From Nitrosomonas sp. Nm84 (GTDB lineage: Bacteria > Pseudomonadota > Gammaproteobacteria > Burkholderiales > Nitrosomonadaceae): 64,000 nucleotides of DNA. The stretch covers positions 1 through 64,000 of the forward strand of contig NZ_QJJP01000014.1 of assembly GCF_003201565.1 (NCBI RefSeq), given 5' to 3'. Of this stretch, positions 48,875 to 58,332 are shown piece after piece. The number at the start of each line of letters is the position of its first letter. The first letter of the stretch is position 1. The position numbers were made by a program, and so were the translations under genes. The notes under the pieces were generated by a model, which was not told the DNA's origin, ran no database searches, and saw nothing but the letters and a program-made list of their open reading frames with translations.

Positions 48875-51016
48875 CTATGTTTTGTAAATACTGACACACT
48901 CTTTCAATCTTTCAGCCACCTTGCCCATATTGGCTGCTGCGTCCTTGGTCTGTTGCGTGCTGGACACAAACTGTGAAGTCACCTTGTTGATTTCATTCAT
49001 GGATGTAGAAACCTGATCAATACCAACCACTCCCTGCTGTACCGCCGCAACAATCTGCTTACTGGCACGCACCGTTTCATCAATCACTTCACTCAACTGC
49101 TTCATCATTTCACCACTTTTCTCAACCAGGACGACACCGGCATCGACTCGCTTGTTACCTTCTTCTGTCGCCATCACGGCCCGATCCGTCGCGCGCCGAA
49201 TATCTTGCAGTATTTTTTGTACCTGTGCTGTTGACTGCTGCGATTGTATGGCCAGTTCTTTCACCTCTGCAGCAACCACCGCAAATCCCTTGCCTGCTTC
49301 ACCGGCCTTAGCCGCTTCAATGGATGCATTCAGTGCCAGCATCTTGGATTGCTGAGCGATATTGGATACCACATTGGTGATTTCACCAATTTGCTGTGTC
49401 TGTTCCGATAATGCCAAAATAGTATGCGCAATATTTTCCACACGCTCACGAATCACTTCCATGCCGGCTACCGCCTGTTCCAGTATCTGTTGTCCTTGCA
49501 CACCTTCTCGCCGCACGCGCTCCGCCACTTCACCCAACTGTTTTGTCTTGACCAGATTTTGTGCCGAGGTTGAACGTACTTCCTCCAATGTCACGGTAAT
49601 TTCACCAACTGCCGCAGCCTGCTGGGAAGCACCGGCTGCCTGAGTATTAACAGTCGACTGTATCTGTCCCAGCGCAACCAACAAAGTATCATTTGCTTCA
49701 CCGATCTGATGAGTAATGCCCGTCAGACTCTCAACCATTGCATTTAAACTGCCTCCAATCACACTCAGTTCATTGCTACCCTCCGCATCAACACGCCGGC
49801 GCAAATCACCATTGGCTACTTTACTGATAAATTCACTATACCCTTTGACGCGGTTTTTATAATCAACATTGGTACTCACTTGCTGAGTAATATCCGTCGC
49901 AATCATGACCACCTTAATCACTCGCCCTATTTCATCCTTGACCGGCGCATAAACACCCTGTGTCCAGATTTCACCATCCGACTTGGTAATTCTCCTGAAT
50001 GCATCACTCTGATTCTGGCCATTTTTCAAATCCACCCAGAACTGATTATAGGCATGGGATTTTGCATAACCGGATTCCACAAACATTCTATGATGTTTGC
50101 CGACAATCTCTTCTTTCTGATATTCCAATAGTTGCAGGAAGTTTTGATTCACAGTCAGTACATAGCCATCCGGATCAAACTCAATATAAGCATAGGAAGC
50201 ATCAATAGCAGCCAATATCCCTTTCATATTTTGCCGCTCGATTTCCTGCTCGGTAATATCGTAACGCACCCCAATATATTTTTTTGGCTTGCCATTGCGA
50301 CCAAGAATAGGCGCAATCACTGCATCGACATAGTAGGGAGTGCCATCTTTTGCCCTATTTTTAATCATGCCACGGAAAATTTTGCCATGACCAATCGTAT
50401 TCCACACTTGCTTGAAGGTGGCCTTCGGCATATCTGGATGACGGGTAATATTGTGCGAGCTGCCGATTAGTTCTTCTCGACTGTATTTGGATACTCGCAC
50501 AAACTTCTCATTGATATCAGTAATATGCCCGCTCAGGTCGGCGTAGGAAACAATACTGGTTATATTGAGAATATCCGTCAGCACTTTGTACTCAGTTTCT
50601 TGTGTCAATCGCTTTACTGTGTCACTGGTAACATCTCTGGCTATCAGCATGATCCTGACTGGCTTGCCAGTCTTGTCCTGAATCACGTTATAGCAAGCTT
50701 GCAGCCAGATTTCATTTTCTTTCTTGTTCAGCCACTTGCAATCTTCAGTCGCGCTATCCCCTTGTTGAATGGATTCCCAGATAGCTTGATAGCCGGCACC
50801 GTTGATATGAGCCGGATCAAGAAAGACATGATAGTGCTTACCTTTGATCTCCTCCAAAGTATAGCCTGTCAACTCCAAGAAATTGGAATTAGCCGTAATG
50901 ATCATGCCATCAAGATTCAGATCGAGGATACAGTGCAACCTATTCAATGCCTCAACTTGACTTTGATAGTCGACAAGCGTTTCATCTGCTGCTTTTGTAT
51001 CAGTTTTTTGTTTCAT
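48875..51016 (-). CDS. Soluble triple-PAS methyl-accepting chemotaxis protein
   Basis: 713 residues from the ATG at 51016 (GGGG upstream; a TTG at 51031 is rejected). Three PAS/PAC units in tandem (about 20-135, 145-260 and 265-385), each with the 'G.xxY..xx' PAS and PAC signatures (RDVT, YDIT, TDIT). No membrane helix is visible, so the receptor is cytosolic. A short HAMP-like segment (ISKVANGDLRRRV) precedes a full signalling hairpin whose tip reads QQSKMLALNASIEAAKAGEAGKGFAVVAAEVKEL (written in pieces: QQSKMLALNAS; IEAAKAGEAGKGFAV). PAS domains of this kind often bind haem or flavin; the cofactor here is unknown. No CheR-tethering pentapeptide is at the C-terminus. Confidence 0.92.
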   Translation of the reverse strand: MKQKTDTKAADETLVDYQSQVEALNRLHCILDLNLDGMIITANSNFLELTGYTLEEIKGKHYHVFLDPAHINGAGYQAIWESIQQGDSATEDCKWLNKKENEIWLQACYNVIQDKTGKPVRIMLIARDVTSDTVKRLTQETEYKVLTDILNITSIVSYADLSGHITDINEKFVRVSKYSREELIGSSHNITRHPDMPKATFKQVWNTIGHGKIFRGMIKNRAKDGTPYYVDAVIAPILGRNGKPKKYIGVRYDITEQEIERQNMKGILAAIDASYAYIEFDPDGYVLTVNQNFLQLLEYQKEEIVGKHHRMFVESGYAKSHAYNQFWVDLKNGQNQSDAFRRITKSDGEIWTQGVYAPVKDEIGRVIKVVMIATDITQQVSTNVDYKNRVKGYSEFISKVANGDLRRRVDAEGSNELSVIGGSLNAMVESLTGITHQIGEANDTLLVALGQIQSTVNTQAAGASQQAAAVGEITVTLEEVRSTSAQNLVKTKQLGEVAERVRREGVQGQQILEQAVAGMEVIRERVENIAHTILALSEQTQQIGEITNVVSNIAQQSKMLALNASIEAAKAGEAGKGFAVVAAEVKELAIQSQQSTAQVQKILQDIRRATDRAVMATEEGNKRVDAGVVLVEKSGEMMKQLSEVIDETVRASKQIVAAVQQGVVGIDQVSTSMNEINKVTSQFVSSTQQTKDAAANMGKVAERLKECVSIYKT

Positions 51017-51062
51017 CCCCGATATCCCCAAAAATATGACGTACTCAACTCAAGATAATCAG

Positions 51063-51824
51063 CTAACCAACTGATTCATTAATTATTAATGCCGGATTAG
51101 TAAAGATTGCACTGATATTCAATATCACCACTTTGCCTTGATGAATACCACGTATCAATTCATTATCATCCAGTGACGGTGCTAAATGCGCCGGCGCAAA
51201 TTCATCATTGTCATCAATCCCATCCGCTATCAATCCGACTTTCAACTTGCCTTCCCTCACGACAATAATCCAGCATTTCTCTTGCTGCTCATCATGCTGG
51301 ATATGAAAAACTTTCCTTAAATCAAGAACCGTAAGTAATTCACCGCGATAATTGACGATACCGGCAATAAACAAAGGCGTACAGGGTACGCGAGATACTT
51401 TGGTTGCCGGCAGAATCTCTTTCATACTCGCATAAGGCACACCATACAAAGCCGCTTTACCCAATCTGAAACGTATATATTGCTCACTGGCTTCGCGGGT
51501 CTGCTGTTGCGCCTGCTGCGAAAAAATTTTCGCACGTGCGCGCATGATCTGCTGCGCTTCATCGGATTGTGGCATCAATGACCATGCGCTGATTTTAGAC
51601 TGGATGTGACCGGCGACCATCATATCGGCAACCGACTCTTGTGGAGATACTGACAGCGCTGGTGTCATCTGCTCATCGACAAGCACTTGCAATGGCAGCG
51701 GTGTTTCAGCAAAACCAAGCGCCCGATCTAATTTGGTCGAAGTTGGCAAAACCGGCTTACTGATACTGGCAGCGATGCGCTTAGTACTCTTCCGCTTGTC
51801 CTTTTCAGGTTTCTTAGCCGCCAT
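51063..51824 (-). CDS. CheW-domain protein with N-terminal extension (ParP/WspD-like)
   Basis: 253 residues. The first 110 are basic then Pro/Gln-rich (KKPEKDKRKSTKRIAAS; later AQQIMRARAKIFSQQAQQQ), and the C-terminal 140 form a CheW domain (YIRFRLGKAALYGVPYASMKEIL; IVNYRGELLTVLDLRKVF; GLIADGI). The start codon shares one base with the stop of the ParA-like gene (TAATG), so the two are translationally coupled. This matches ParP of Vibrio, whose CheW-like domain joins the array and whose N-terminal part binds the ParA-like ParC. A plain array coupling role (WspB/WspD) is the alternative. Confidence 0.85.
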   Translation of the reverse strand: MAAKKPEKDKRKSTKRIAASISKPVLPTSTKLDRALGFAETPLPLQVLVDEQMTPALSVSPQESVADMMVAGHIQSKISAWSLMPQSDEAQQIMRARAKIFSQQAQQQTREASEQYIRFRLGKAALYGVPYASMKEILPATKVSRVPCTPLFIAGIVNYRGELLTVLDLRKVFHIQHDEQQEKCWIIVVREGKLKVGLIADGIDDNDEFAPAHLAPSLDDNELIRGIHQGKVVILNISAIFTNPALIINESVG

Positions 51825-52570
51825 TACTTACCATCCCATTTGCTCGATGTAGTCTTTTGCCGATCGGTGAATGATCGCATACTCAATAACTCCATCACTT
51901 CTATCGTGAGTGCATCGATTTCGTGTCTGGCCGTCCGATCATGCCATTCACCCACCCACAAACCTCTTGCCAGCACATCGCTATAAGCCACGCGGAAACT
52001 CAGATGAGAATGTAACTGAGGCAATGCTAGTTCGCCTTGTACGGCATCACTGAGCTCCTTCGCCGAACGAGTTTGCTTGCGATAACGATTCCAGAGAATA
52101 TGCGCATCCACTTGATAATGATTCCGCCTCGCCTCGTCGATCGTCGTATGCAAATCAGACAGTGCCCAGATTTCTGCAGCACTTCCTCCCAGCGGCAATA
52201 AACAGAGATCGCTCATGACCAGAATGGCCCGGGTTATCTCGGCGACGCGCGGTGGACCATCAATGATAATAAACGCTTGCGTTTGACTGAGTTCTCTGGC
52301 TTTATCAACCAGCTCGTGATGATTTAATGCGGTAGTGACCAACAGATTACCCAACCGATCATTTTGCTCTCTAATCAATCCCCAGGCGGCACTGGTACCC
52401 TGAGGTAAATCGCAATCGATCAATGCAACCGCCGATTGCTGTGATAATGCCGCCGCAAGATTGGTCGCCACCGTCGAGCGCCCGGCACCTCCCTTTAACT
52501 GCACAACACCAATGATCTTGGATCCAACGCCTGATTCTTGATGAATCGCCAACATTTCAGCCTGCTTCAC
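51824..52570 (-). CDS. ParA-family ATPase in chemosensory operon (ParC/PpfA-like)
   Basis: 248 residues with a deviant Walker A (VQLKGGAGRSTVATNLAAAL, about 22-41; second Lys position replaced by Arg in GGAGRS), Walker A' DCDLPQGTS and Walker B IIIDGPPR. This is the orphan ParA subgroup that positions cargo other than plasmids. Its place between cheR and a CheW-extension gene, with a one-base overlap to the latter, points to positioning of a chemosensory array, as for ParC in Vibrio and PpfA for the cytosolic cluster in Rhodobacter. The GKT/S lysine is replaced by GRST; the family's signature lysine (KGG) is present. Confidence 0.88.
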   Translation of the reverse strand: MKQAEMLAIHQESGVGSKIIGVVQLKGGAGRSTVATNLAAALSQQSAVALIDCDLPQGTSAAWGLIREQNDRLGNLLVTTALNHHELVDKARELSQTQAFIIIDGPPRVAEITRAILVMSDLCLLPLGGSAAEIWALSDLHTTIDEARRNHYQVDAHILWNRYRKQTRSAKELSDAVQGELALPQLHSHLSFRVAYSDVLARGLWVGEWHDRTARHEIDALTIEVMELLSMRSFTDRQKTTSSKWDGK

Positions 52571-52590
52571 TGAATTGCTTGCCGATATAA

Positions 52591-54111
52591 TTACCGCCTA
52601 TTAGATATCGTATTGGCATAAATACTCATCTCATCCTGAATGATTTCAACAAAGCGTGCATAAGTCATTCCTGGTGCATTGTGCACTTCATGTTGCGAAG
52701 ATGCACGTTTTGCATGCGTCAGTGCATGTGTCAAACATTTCAAACCCGCTGCTCTATCCCCCTGATGTATCAGCAGTAACCCTAACTGATAGTGCGCTTC
52801 AGAGAACGCATGATCCAGAAAAATGGCCTTGCGGAAAGCGCTTTCCGCATCGGCAAATTGTCCGCTCTCGATCAGGATAGTGCCCTGCAACAAATACGTA
52901 AGCTTTTCAGTCGGATCGAGTGTAAGACTTCCCTCGCAGGTTTGCAATGCTTCAGACACGTGCCCCAGGTTGGCCAGTGCTTTGGATTTAGCCTGCAATA
53001 ATTCAGCAGATTTTCCCTGTAGTTTAATCATCTCATCAATAACAAGCAGTGCATCATACCAACGCTCAGTTCGTAAGAGATCTCTAATGAGGGTAATATC
53101 CCCAAAACTCTTTTTGGTCTTGCGCACTGATTTCGGTGGTATTTTTTCTACGTTACTCAGTTCCTCGATGATCTCCGGCGGAACGATCGTATCGGCATTA
53201 CTCGCTGCTAATGCTGGTAACTCAGGCTGAGCGTCTGATTTACGTGTGAAATAGGAGGTCGCGTCTCGTTGAATATACTCAAGATCATCCGGCGCATTCG
53301 TAAAATCGGCGGGGCCTAAAAATAACAAGCCATCCGACACCAGGCATTGTGCAAACCGATTCATGATGCGCCGTATCATGTTCGGTTCCAGGTAAATAAA
53401 AACATTGCGACACAAAATAATATCGGTTACATGGGTGTCTGACTGCGCTGCAGGAAAAATATCTTCCGCCAAATTAAGATAAGCGAACTTTACCTGCTGG
53501 CAAATATCACTGCGTAATTGATAGTCCCCAGAACTTTTCGCAAAATACCTTTGCATGATGAATTCAGGTGTTGCGCGCAACGACCACGCTTTGTAACACC
53601 CTTGAACGGCATCCGCCAGAACCTCCCGATTAATATCAGTTGCCAGGAATTGCAATTTCCAGCGCTGGATATCCGGCAGCATCTCATGCAGCATAATCAC
53701 TATGCTGTAAATCTCCTGACCATTTGCACAACCCGCGCTCCACACGCGTAACGAATAATCCTCAAGCAGTCGTTTGCGGACGATCAACTCAGGCAGCAAT
53801 TCATCACGCAGCAGCGACATTTGTTCGGTATGGCGAAAAAAATAACTTTCTCCAATTGTTATTCGGGTCAGCAGAAACTCAAGTTCCGGCGCTGGATTGT
53901 TGTTTTGTCTCAGCTGCTGCAACAACACCCCGATATCTTCATAACCAAAGTAACTACAAGCTTCTGCAAGCGCGCTACGCAGTACCGGCATTTGGTGATC
54001 CCGCAACACGATACCGGTTCGATGGATAATCAGATGATATAAAGATTCTTCACAAGTCGAGAGAAAAATTACTGGATGATGAGGAGTAAATTCCATCTCT
54101 TTGTGAAACAT
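52591..54111 (-). CDS. cheR: CheR methyltransferase fused to TPR domain (WspC-like)
   Basis: 506 residues. The CheR N-terminal helical domain and SAM-binding domain cover about 15-285 (TRITIGESYFFRH; WSAGCANGQEIYSI; FLATDINREVLADA; DIILCRNVFIYL). After a Pro/Ser linker, TPR-like repeats run about 340-480 (LLQAKSKALANLGHVSEAL; LLQGTILIESGQFADAESAFRKAI; AHYQLGLLLIHQGDRAAGL). A CheR-TPR fusion is typical of WspC and other ACF-type pathways. It methylates glutamates of the operon's receptor. An alternative start is M6 (54096). Confidence 0.93.
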   Translation of the reverse strand: MFHKEMEFTPHHPVIFLSTCEESLYHLIIHRTGIVLRDHQMPVLRSALAEACSYFGYEDIGVLLQQLRQNNNPAPELEFLLTRITIGESYFFRHTEQMSLLRDELLPELIVRKRLLEDYSLRVWSAGCANGQEIYSIVIMLHEMLPDIQRWKLQFLATDINREVLADAVQGCYKAWSLRATPEFIMQRYFAKSSGDYQLRSDICQQVKFAYLNLAEDIFPAAQSDTHVTDIILCRNVFIYLEPNMIRRIMNRFAQCLVSDGLLFLGPADFTNAPDDLEYIQRDATSYFTRKSDAQPELPALAASNADTIVPPEIIEELSNVEKIPPKSVRKTKKSFGDITLIRDLLRTERWYDALLVIDEMIKLQGKSAELLQAKSKALANLGHVSEALQTCEGSLTLDPTEKLTYLLQGTILIESGQFADAESAFRKAIFLDHAFSEAHYQLGLLLIHQGDRAAGLKCLTHALTHAKRASSQHEVHNAPGMTYARFVEIIQDEMSIYANTISNRR

Positions 54112-54129
54112 AATGATCAGCTAAAAAAT

Positions 54130-54678
54130 TCAGTTTTCGGGCAAGTGCTTTACTTGCGAGAAAAATGAATCCGCTCGTGTGAAATTGATATTTAAAATAC
54201 GCGGCATATCCAGTAATAAAGTTATTCCTGAATCCAAGCTCAAAGAAGCTTCAAACGGCGCGTTGCCTTCCTTGAATAAATCTCGCATATGAATGGCACT
54301 GGGTTGCATCCCTTCAACCTGCATTACTTCGTCCACGACCAATGCAATTTGAGCGCAACCGTCGCCACATACGACGAGCGGTGTATTCAAGTGATACATT
54401 GCGGGAGATTGCAACCCGAGCCACATGCTCAGATCAACGACAACAAGACTGTTGCCGTGGTAGTTCATCAAACCGACTAGATAATCCGCGCCACCGGGTA
54501 CCGGTTGCAACGCCATTAAAGGTAAAACACATTCAACATATTTAAGTGCAATCGCATAGTGTGTATCCTGCACCCGTACGCGGATGATCTGAAGCATCGC
54601 ATCAGGAGTGTTCCGGTCACCCTCAGATACCGCCGCCGTAGCGTGCTCTATCGGCTGATTATCCATCCCGCCTCTCAT
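54130..54678 (-). CDS. cheW: CheW coupling protein
   Basis: 182 residues; a single CheW domain with a 25-residue lead (IIRVRVQDTHYAIALKYVECVLPL; LVGLMNYHGNSLVVVDLSMWLGL; QIALVVDEVMQVEG). First gene of the operon. Start at 54678, or M5 at 54666 with AGAGG upstream. Ends 18 bp before cheR. Confidence 0.92.
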   Translation of the reverse strand: MRGGMDNQPIEHATAAVSEGDRNTPDAMLQIIRVRVQDTHYAIALKYVECVLPLMALQPVPGGADYLVGLMNYHGNSLVVVDLSMWLGLQSPAMYHLNTPLVVCGDGCAQIALVVDEVMQVEGMQPSAIHMRDLFKEGNAPFEASLSLDSGITLLLDMPRILNINFTRADSFFSQVKHLPEN

Positions 54679-54693
54679 CGGGTTCCGGATTCT

Positions 54694-57600
54694 CTACTTC
54701 ACGTTGTTCAAACAGCGTCCGATCCATTGATTCGTCAACTTCTCCTGTACCGTATTTTGACGTAAACGTGTCGCCAATCCGGAGAAATCCACTTGATCCA
54801 GTGGTTGATCCTGATTAAAACACGAAAACACATACGTGATTTTTCCGGTTTCCGGATCCTGATGCGGTTGCAAGCACTGCGCGCAGATTTCCTTCATCAT
54901 GCATTGCATCGGCGAATTAATCGAGCCGATGGCGAAATGATCGGCTTTCAAATACGGCTTCAGCTGATTATGACGCGCCACGCCGACTGCGGCCATCATG
55001 CGATCTGAACCAATGGCAATAATATGATCGGCATCCGCCAATGCCACTGGCTGCTCGCCCAATTCACCACTGGCATAAGCCACCATGGCCTGCACGATAT
55101 TACCCACATAGCTTTTATCCTGCGGACGTGTGGCCGCAAAACCTGGGGATTCATCACAGCACCACACAACGATATCTGCCGCGGCTTCAATTTCAGCTAC
55201 CTTATAGCGATCCACCATTTTTTTATAGCCGGCAAAATACAGCACTTTTGACCCAGCTGCACGTGCAGCCGCACCAATAGAGAACAATACCGCATTACCT
55301 AAACCGCCACCAACCAATACCACCGTTTCATTCGCTGGAATTTCCGTAGGCGTACCGGTGGGTCCCATCAACACAACCGGCTCTCCCGGTTTCAGCATCG
55401 CACACAGATTGGAAGATCCGCCCATTTCCAGCACAATGAGTGAAACCAGTCCACGTTCAATATCCACCGACGCACCCGTCAGTGCCAAGCCTTCCATCGC
55501 CAACCGCGTATCTCCGGCAATGGTTGCTAGGGCGGCATAATTCTGAAAACGATAAAACTGCCCCGGTTGAAAATGCTCAGCTGCCATTGGCGCATGTACA
55601 ACCACTTCGATAATGTTGGGTGCAAGTCTTTCCACTTTGTAAACCGTTGGCCGCAGTTGATTATTCAGTTCCGCAAAAAATTGCTGCGTCGACTGATCCA
55701 AAGCCGGCTTGACGCGCTCCAGCACACGACTCACTACGGGATAACCTTGCTTGGCACTGGACATCGCTTTTACCACGTTACCGGAATACGATGGATGCAA
55801 ATCACCAAAGAAACTGATGAAACGCCCATCCTGATCATCCTTGTAGCGACTCAGCAATACCATCGGCGTTTCAGGTTTGGGATTGGCGTATGGTGGTCGC
55901 ACCGAATTGCCTGCCTCATCGCAAGCCGCAAAATAACGACCATCGAGCTTAAATTGCTTCTCATCTTCCCGCGCCAATACCGTGTTGGGCTGAGTTCCTG
56001 CAGCAACCAACAAAGCACGTGTCGGTAGCTCAACTTCACCGGCATCCTGCCACTGTCCGGCTTCATCCCGTTTTTGCACCGCAAATTGCACCGATTGCGT
56101 ATGTCCCCATGCATCCACATTGACCCGCACTGGCGTCATGCCTTCAGCAAACCAGATGCCTTCTTCCAGCGCTTTTTCCACTTCTTCGTGGTTCAACGTA
56201 TACGAAGGGCTGTCTGACAGGCGCTTCCGATAGGCAATCGTTGCGCCACCCCAGGATTGCAACAATCCAATGATACGCGGCGCACGTCCTTCCTGTTCGG
56301 CAATCTGACGCTCTGCGCGGATGGCTCGCGCATGGTTGAGAAAATCATCAGCGATGTCTTTTTCTTCCGCATCCCAGGCCTCGCGAACGGCAGCTTCTCC
56401 TCGCACAGCTGTCAGAATTTCATAGCGCTGCAAAAATTTTTCCACTTGTATCGGATAATACGCCAGGGCTTCGGTAGCCGTATCGATCGCCGTTAAACCG
56501 CCACCAATCACCACTACCGGCAAACGTAGCTGCATGTTTGCAATGGAATCACTCTGCGCAGCACCGGTTAATTGCAATGCCATCAGAAAATCAGATGCTG
56601 CACGCACGCCACGCGCCAGCCCATTCGGCAAATCCAGCACAGTAGGACGCCCGGCACCGGCAGCCAGAGCCACATGGTCAAATCCCATGGCAAACGCATC
56701 ATCGGCCGTCAATGTGCCACCAAAGCGCACACCACCAAACAAAGCGAATTCTTCTCTGCGCTCCAATAGCAGACGGATCAGTTTCAAAAAGTTTTTGTTC
56801 CAGCGCACAGTAATCCCGTACTCTGCCACGCCACCAAAACCCCAAGGCATGCGCTGATCCAGACTTTCTTCCAGTGCACTGGCATGTTGAATCGCTTTAA
56901 AGGGTACGCGCTCGCCTTGTTGATTAACCCCCGAAATTTCTTCCGGCAAGGGTTCGATCTTCAGCCCATCAATTCCCACTACCGTGTGACCTTCGTTCAT
57001 CAAGTGATGCGCCAGTGTATAGCCGGCCGGCCCCATCCCCACCACCAGAACCTTGCGACCAGATGCCGGTTTCGGCACCGGGCGACGCAGATTCAATGGA
57101 TTCCAGCGTGTCAGCAGGCTATAAATCTCATATCCCCATGGCAGTGCCAGCACATCCTTCAGCGTCCGTGTTTCTGCCTGAGGAATATCCACAGGGTCCT
57201 GCTTTTGATAAATACAGGATTTCATGCAATCGTTACAAATGCGATGACCCGTGCCGGCACACATCGGATTATCCAGCGTAATCATTGCCAGACTCCCGAC
57301 TGCAACACCTTGCGTTTTGAGTTTGTGAAACTCGGAAATGCGCTCTTCCAATGGACAACCTGCCAACAACGCACCCAGTTCACTTTTCTTGAAGGTAGGC
57401 GGCTCATCCGGCAGCTTGGATTTTTGTATCAAACCTTTTGAACACGAATCCTTACCCTGTTCATGACACCAGATACAGTAATTGGCTTCATCCAGCGCGC
57501 CCATCAGATCAGTGCCTTGATCGGTCAGCGCGAAACCATTGCGTTCGCGCAAATGCCCAAGCCGATGTAGCGGATATCCACCCGACTCATCCGTCTCCAA

Positions 57601-58242
57601 TGACAATAGATGCTGAAAATCGAGCTTGGCAGGCGATTTGAATAAAATTCCTTGATACGTATGCTGCTGTCCGGCCGGCGTTCTCAGCGCCCAGGCAGCA
57701 TAGTGTAACGCTTTGTTCAAGCGCGCTTCATTGTCCGCTTCCGTTTCCATCCACTGCATTACCTTCGTGGCAAAAACCAATTCTGAGAAGGGCTCACAAA
57801 ATTCTGCCGTCAGTTCTTTTTCCAGGGCCAGACCATCGATTTCAGCCAATTCCGCATCACCGACCTTGCTCTTCGCACGACGCTGCACAAATTGCCGCTT
57901 GCAGAAATACAGTGGTGCCAGTTCATGATGCTTTGCGGCCAACTGTTGCACTTCATTCTCAATGTTAAATAACCGAGCAACGAAATCTTCCAGCCAAGGC
58001 GCAATCTCGATCAATAACGCGGAATCATCTTTGGGTAATAATTCATCAGGGTGCGCACGTGCATGTTCCAGCCTTTTATACAGCACTTCATCGCCGGTAC
58101 GGAGAAAATCCATAAATATTTGATCAAGCCTGACCAAACCACTGCGCTGATAAAGATCGGCAATCGTAAAACCAAAATTAAAATTCGATAAAACTGTCAT
58201 TGTTTCCTGCTGAGTGCGTAACGCTGCATCTGAGTTTGTCAT
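54694..58242 (-). CDS. Giant FAD/Fe-S oxidoreductase: GltD-like plus PyrK/FNR-like fusion
   Basis: 1182 residues from the ATG at 58242. (1) An unassigned helical N-terminal region of about 240 residues. (2) Cys clusters at about 254 (YCIWCHEQGKDSC) and 336 (RICNDCMKSC), likely Fe-S ligands. (3) A GltD-like disulfide-reductase fold: FAD motif VLVVGMGPAGYTLAHHL near 397 and NAD(P) motif VVVIGGGLTAIDTATEA near 576. (4) A C-terminal FNR/PyrK-like module from about 867 (FQPGQFYRFQNY; LVGGGLGNAVLF), ending with Cys in MQCMMKEICAQC near 1112, the place of the PyrK [2Fe-2S] site. GltD-PyrK pairs make up electron-bifurcating NfnAB-type enzymes; here both are in one chain. Only 15 bp precede cheW, so co-transcription with the chemosensory operon is possible. 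Substrate is not known. Confidence 0.85.
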   Translation of the reverse strand: MTNSDAALRTQQETMTVLSNFNFGFTIADLYQRSGLVRLDQIFMDFLRTGDEVLYKRLEHARAHPDELLPKDDSALLIEIAPWLEDFVARLFNIENEVQQLAAKHHELAPLYFCKRQFVQRRAKSKVGDAELAEIDGLALEKELTAEFCEPFSELVFATKVMQWMETEADNEARLNKALHYAAWALRTPAGQQHTYQGILFKSPAKLDFQHLLSLETDESGGYPLHRLGHLRERNGFALTDQGTDLMGALDEANYCIWCHEQGKDSCSKGLIQKSKLPDEPPTFKKSELGALLAGCPLEERISEFHKLKTQGVAVGSLAMITLDNPMCAGTGHRICNDCMKSCIYQKQDPVDIPQAETRTLKDVLALPWGYEIYSLLTRWNPLNLRRPVPKPASGRKVLVVGMGPAGYTLAHHLMNEGHTVVGIDGLKIEPLPEEISGVNQQGERVPFKAIQHASALEESLDQRMPWGFGGVAEYGITVRWNKNFLKLIRLLLERREEFALFGGVRFGGTLTADDAFAMGFDHVALAAGAGRPTVLDLPNGLARGVRAASDFLMALQLTGAAQSDSIANMQLRLPVVVIGGGLTAIDTATEALAYYPIQVEKFLQRYEILTAVRGEAAVREAWDAEEKDIADDFLNHARAIRAERQIAEQEGRAPRIIGLLQSWGGATIAYRKRLSDSPSYTLNHEEVEKALEEGIWFAEGMTPVRVNVDAWGHTQSVQFAVQKRDEAGQWQDAGEVELPTRALLVAAGTQPNTVLAREDEKQFKLDGRYFAACDEAGNSVRPPYANPKPETPMVLLSRYKDDQDGRFISFFGDLHPSYSGNVVKAMSSAKQGYPVVSRVLERVKPALDQSTQQFFAELNNQLRPTVYKVERLAPNIIEVVVHAPMAAEHFQPGQFYRFQNYAALATIAGDTRLAMEGLALTGASVDIERGLVSLIVLEMGGSSNLCAMLKPGEPVVLMGPTGTPTEIPANETVVLVGGGLGNAVLFSIGAAARAAGSKVLYFAGYKKMVDRYKVAEIEAAADIVVWCCDESPGFAATRPQDKSYVGNIVQAMVAYASGELGEQPVALADADHIIAIGSDRMMAAVGVARHNQLKPYLKADHFAIGSINSPMQCMMKEICAQCLQPHQDPETGKITYVFSCFNQDQPLDQVDFSGLATRLRQNTVQEKLTNQWIGRCLNNVK

Positions 58243-58332
58243 AATCAATTATTGTATTCTGTTATCCGTGTAATCACTTAACCTAAACGTACTATATTAG
58301 TTGGGTGATAATGTTGAAATCGTTATTTCCTG

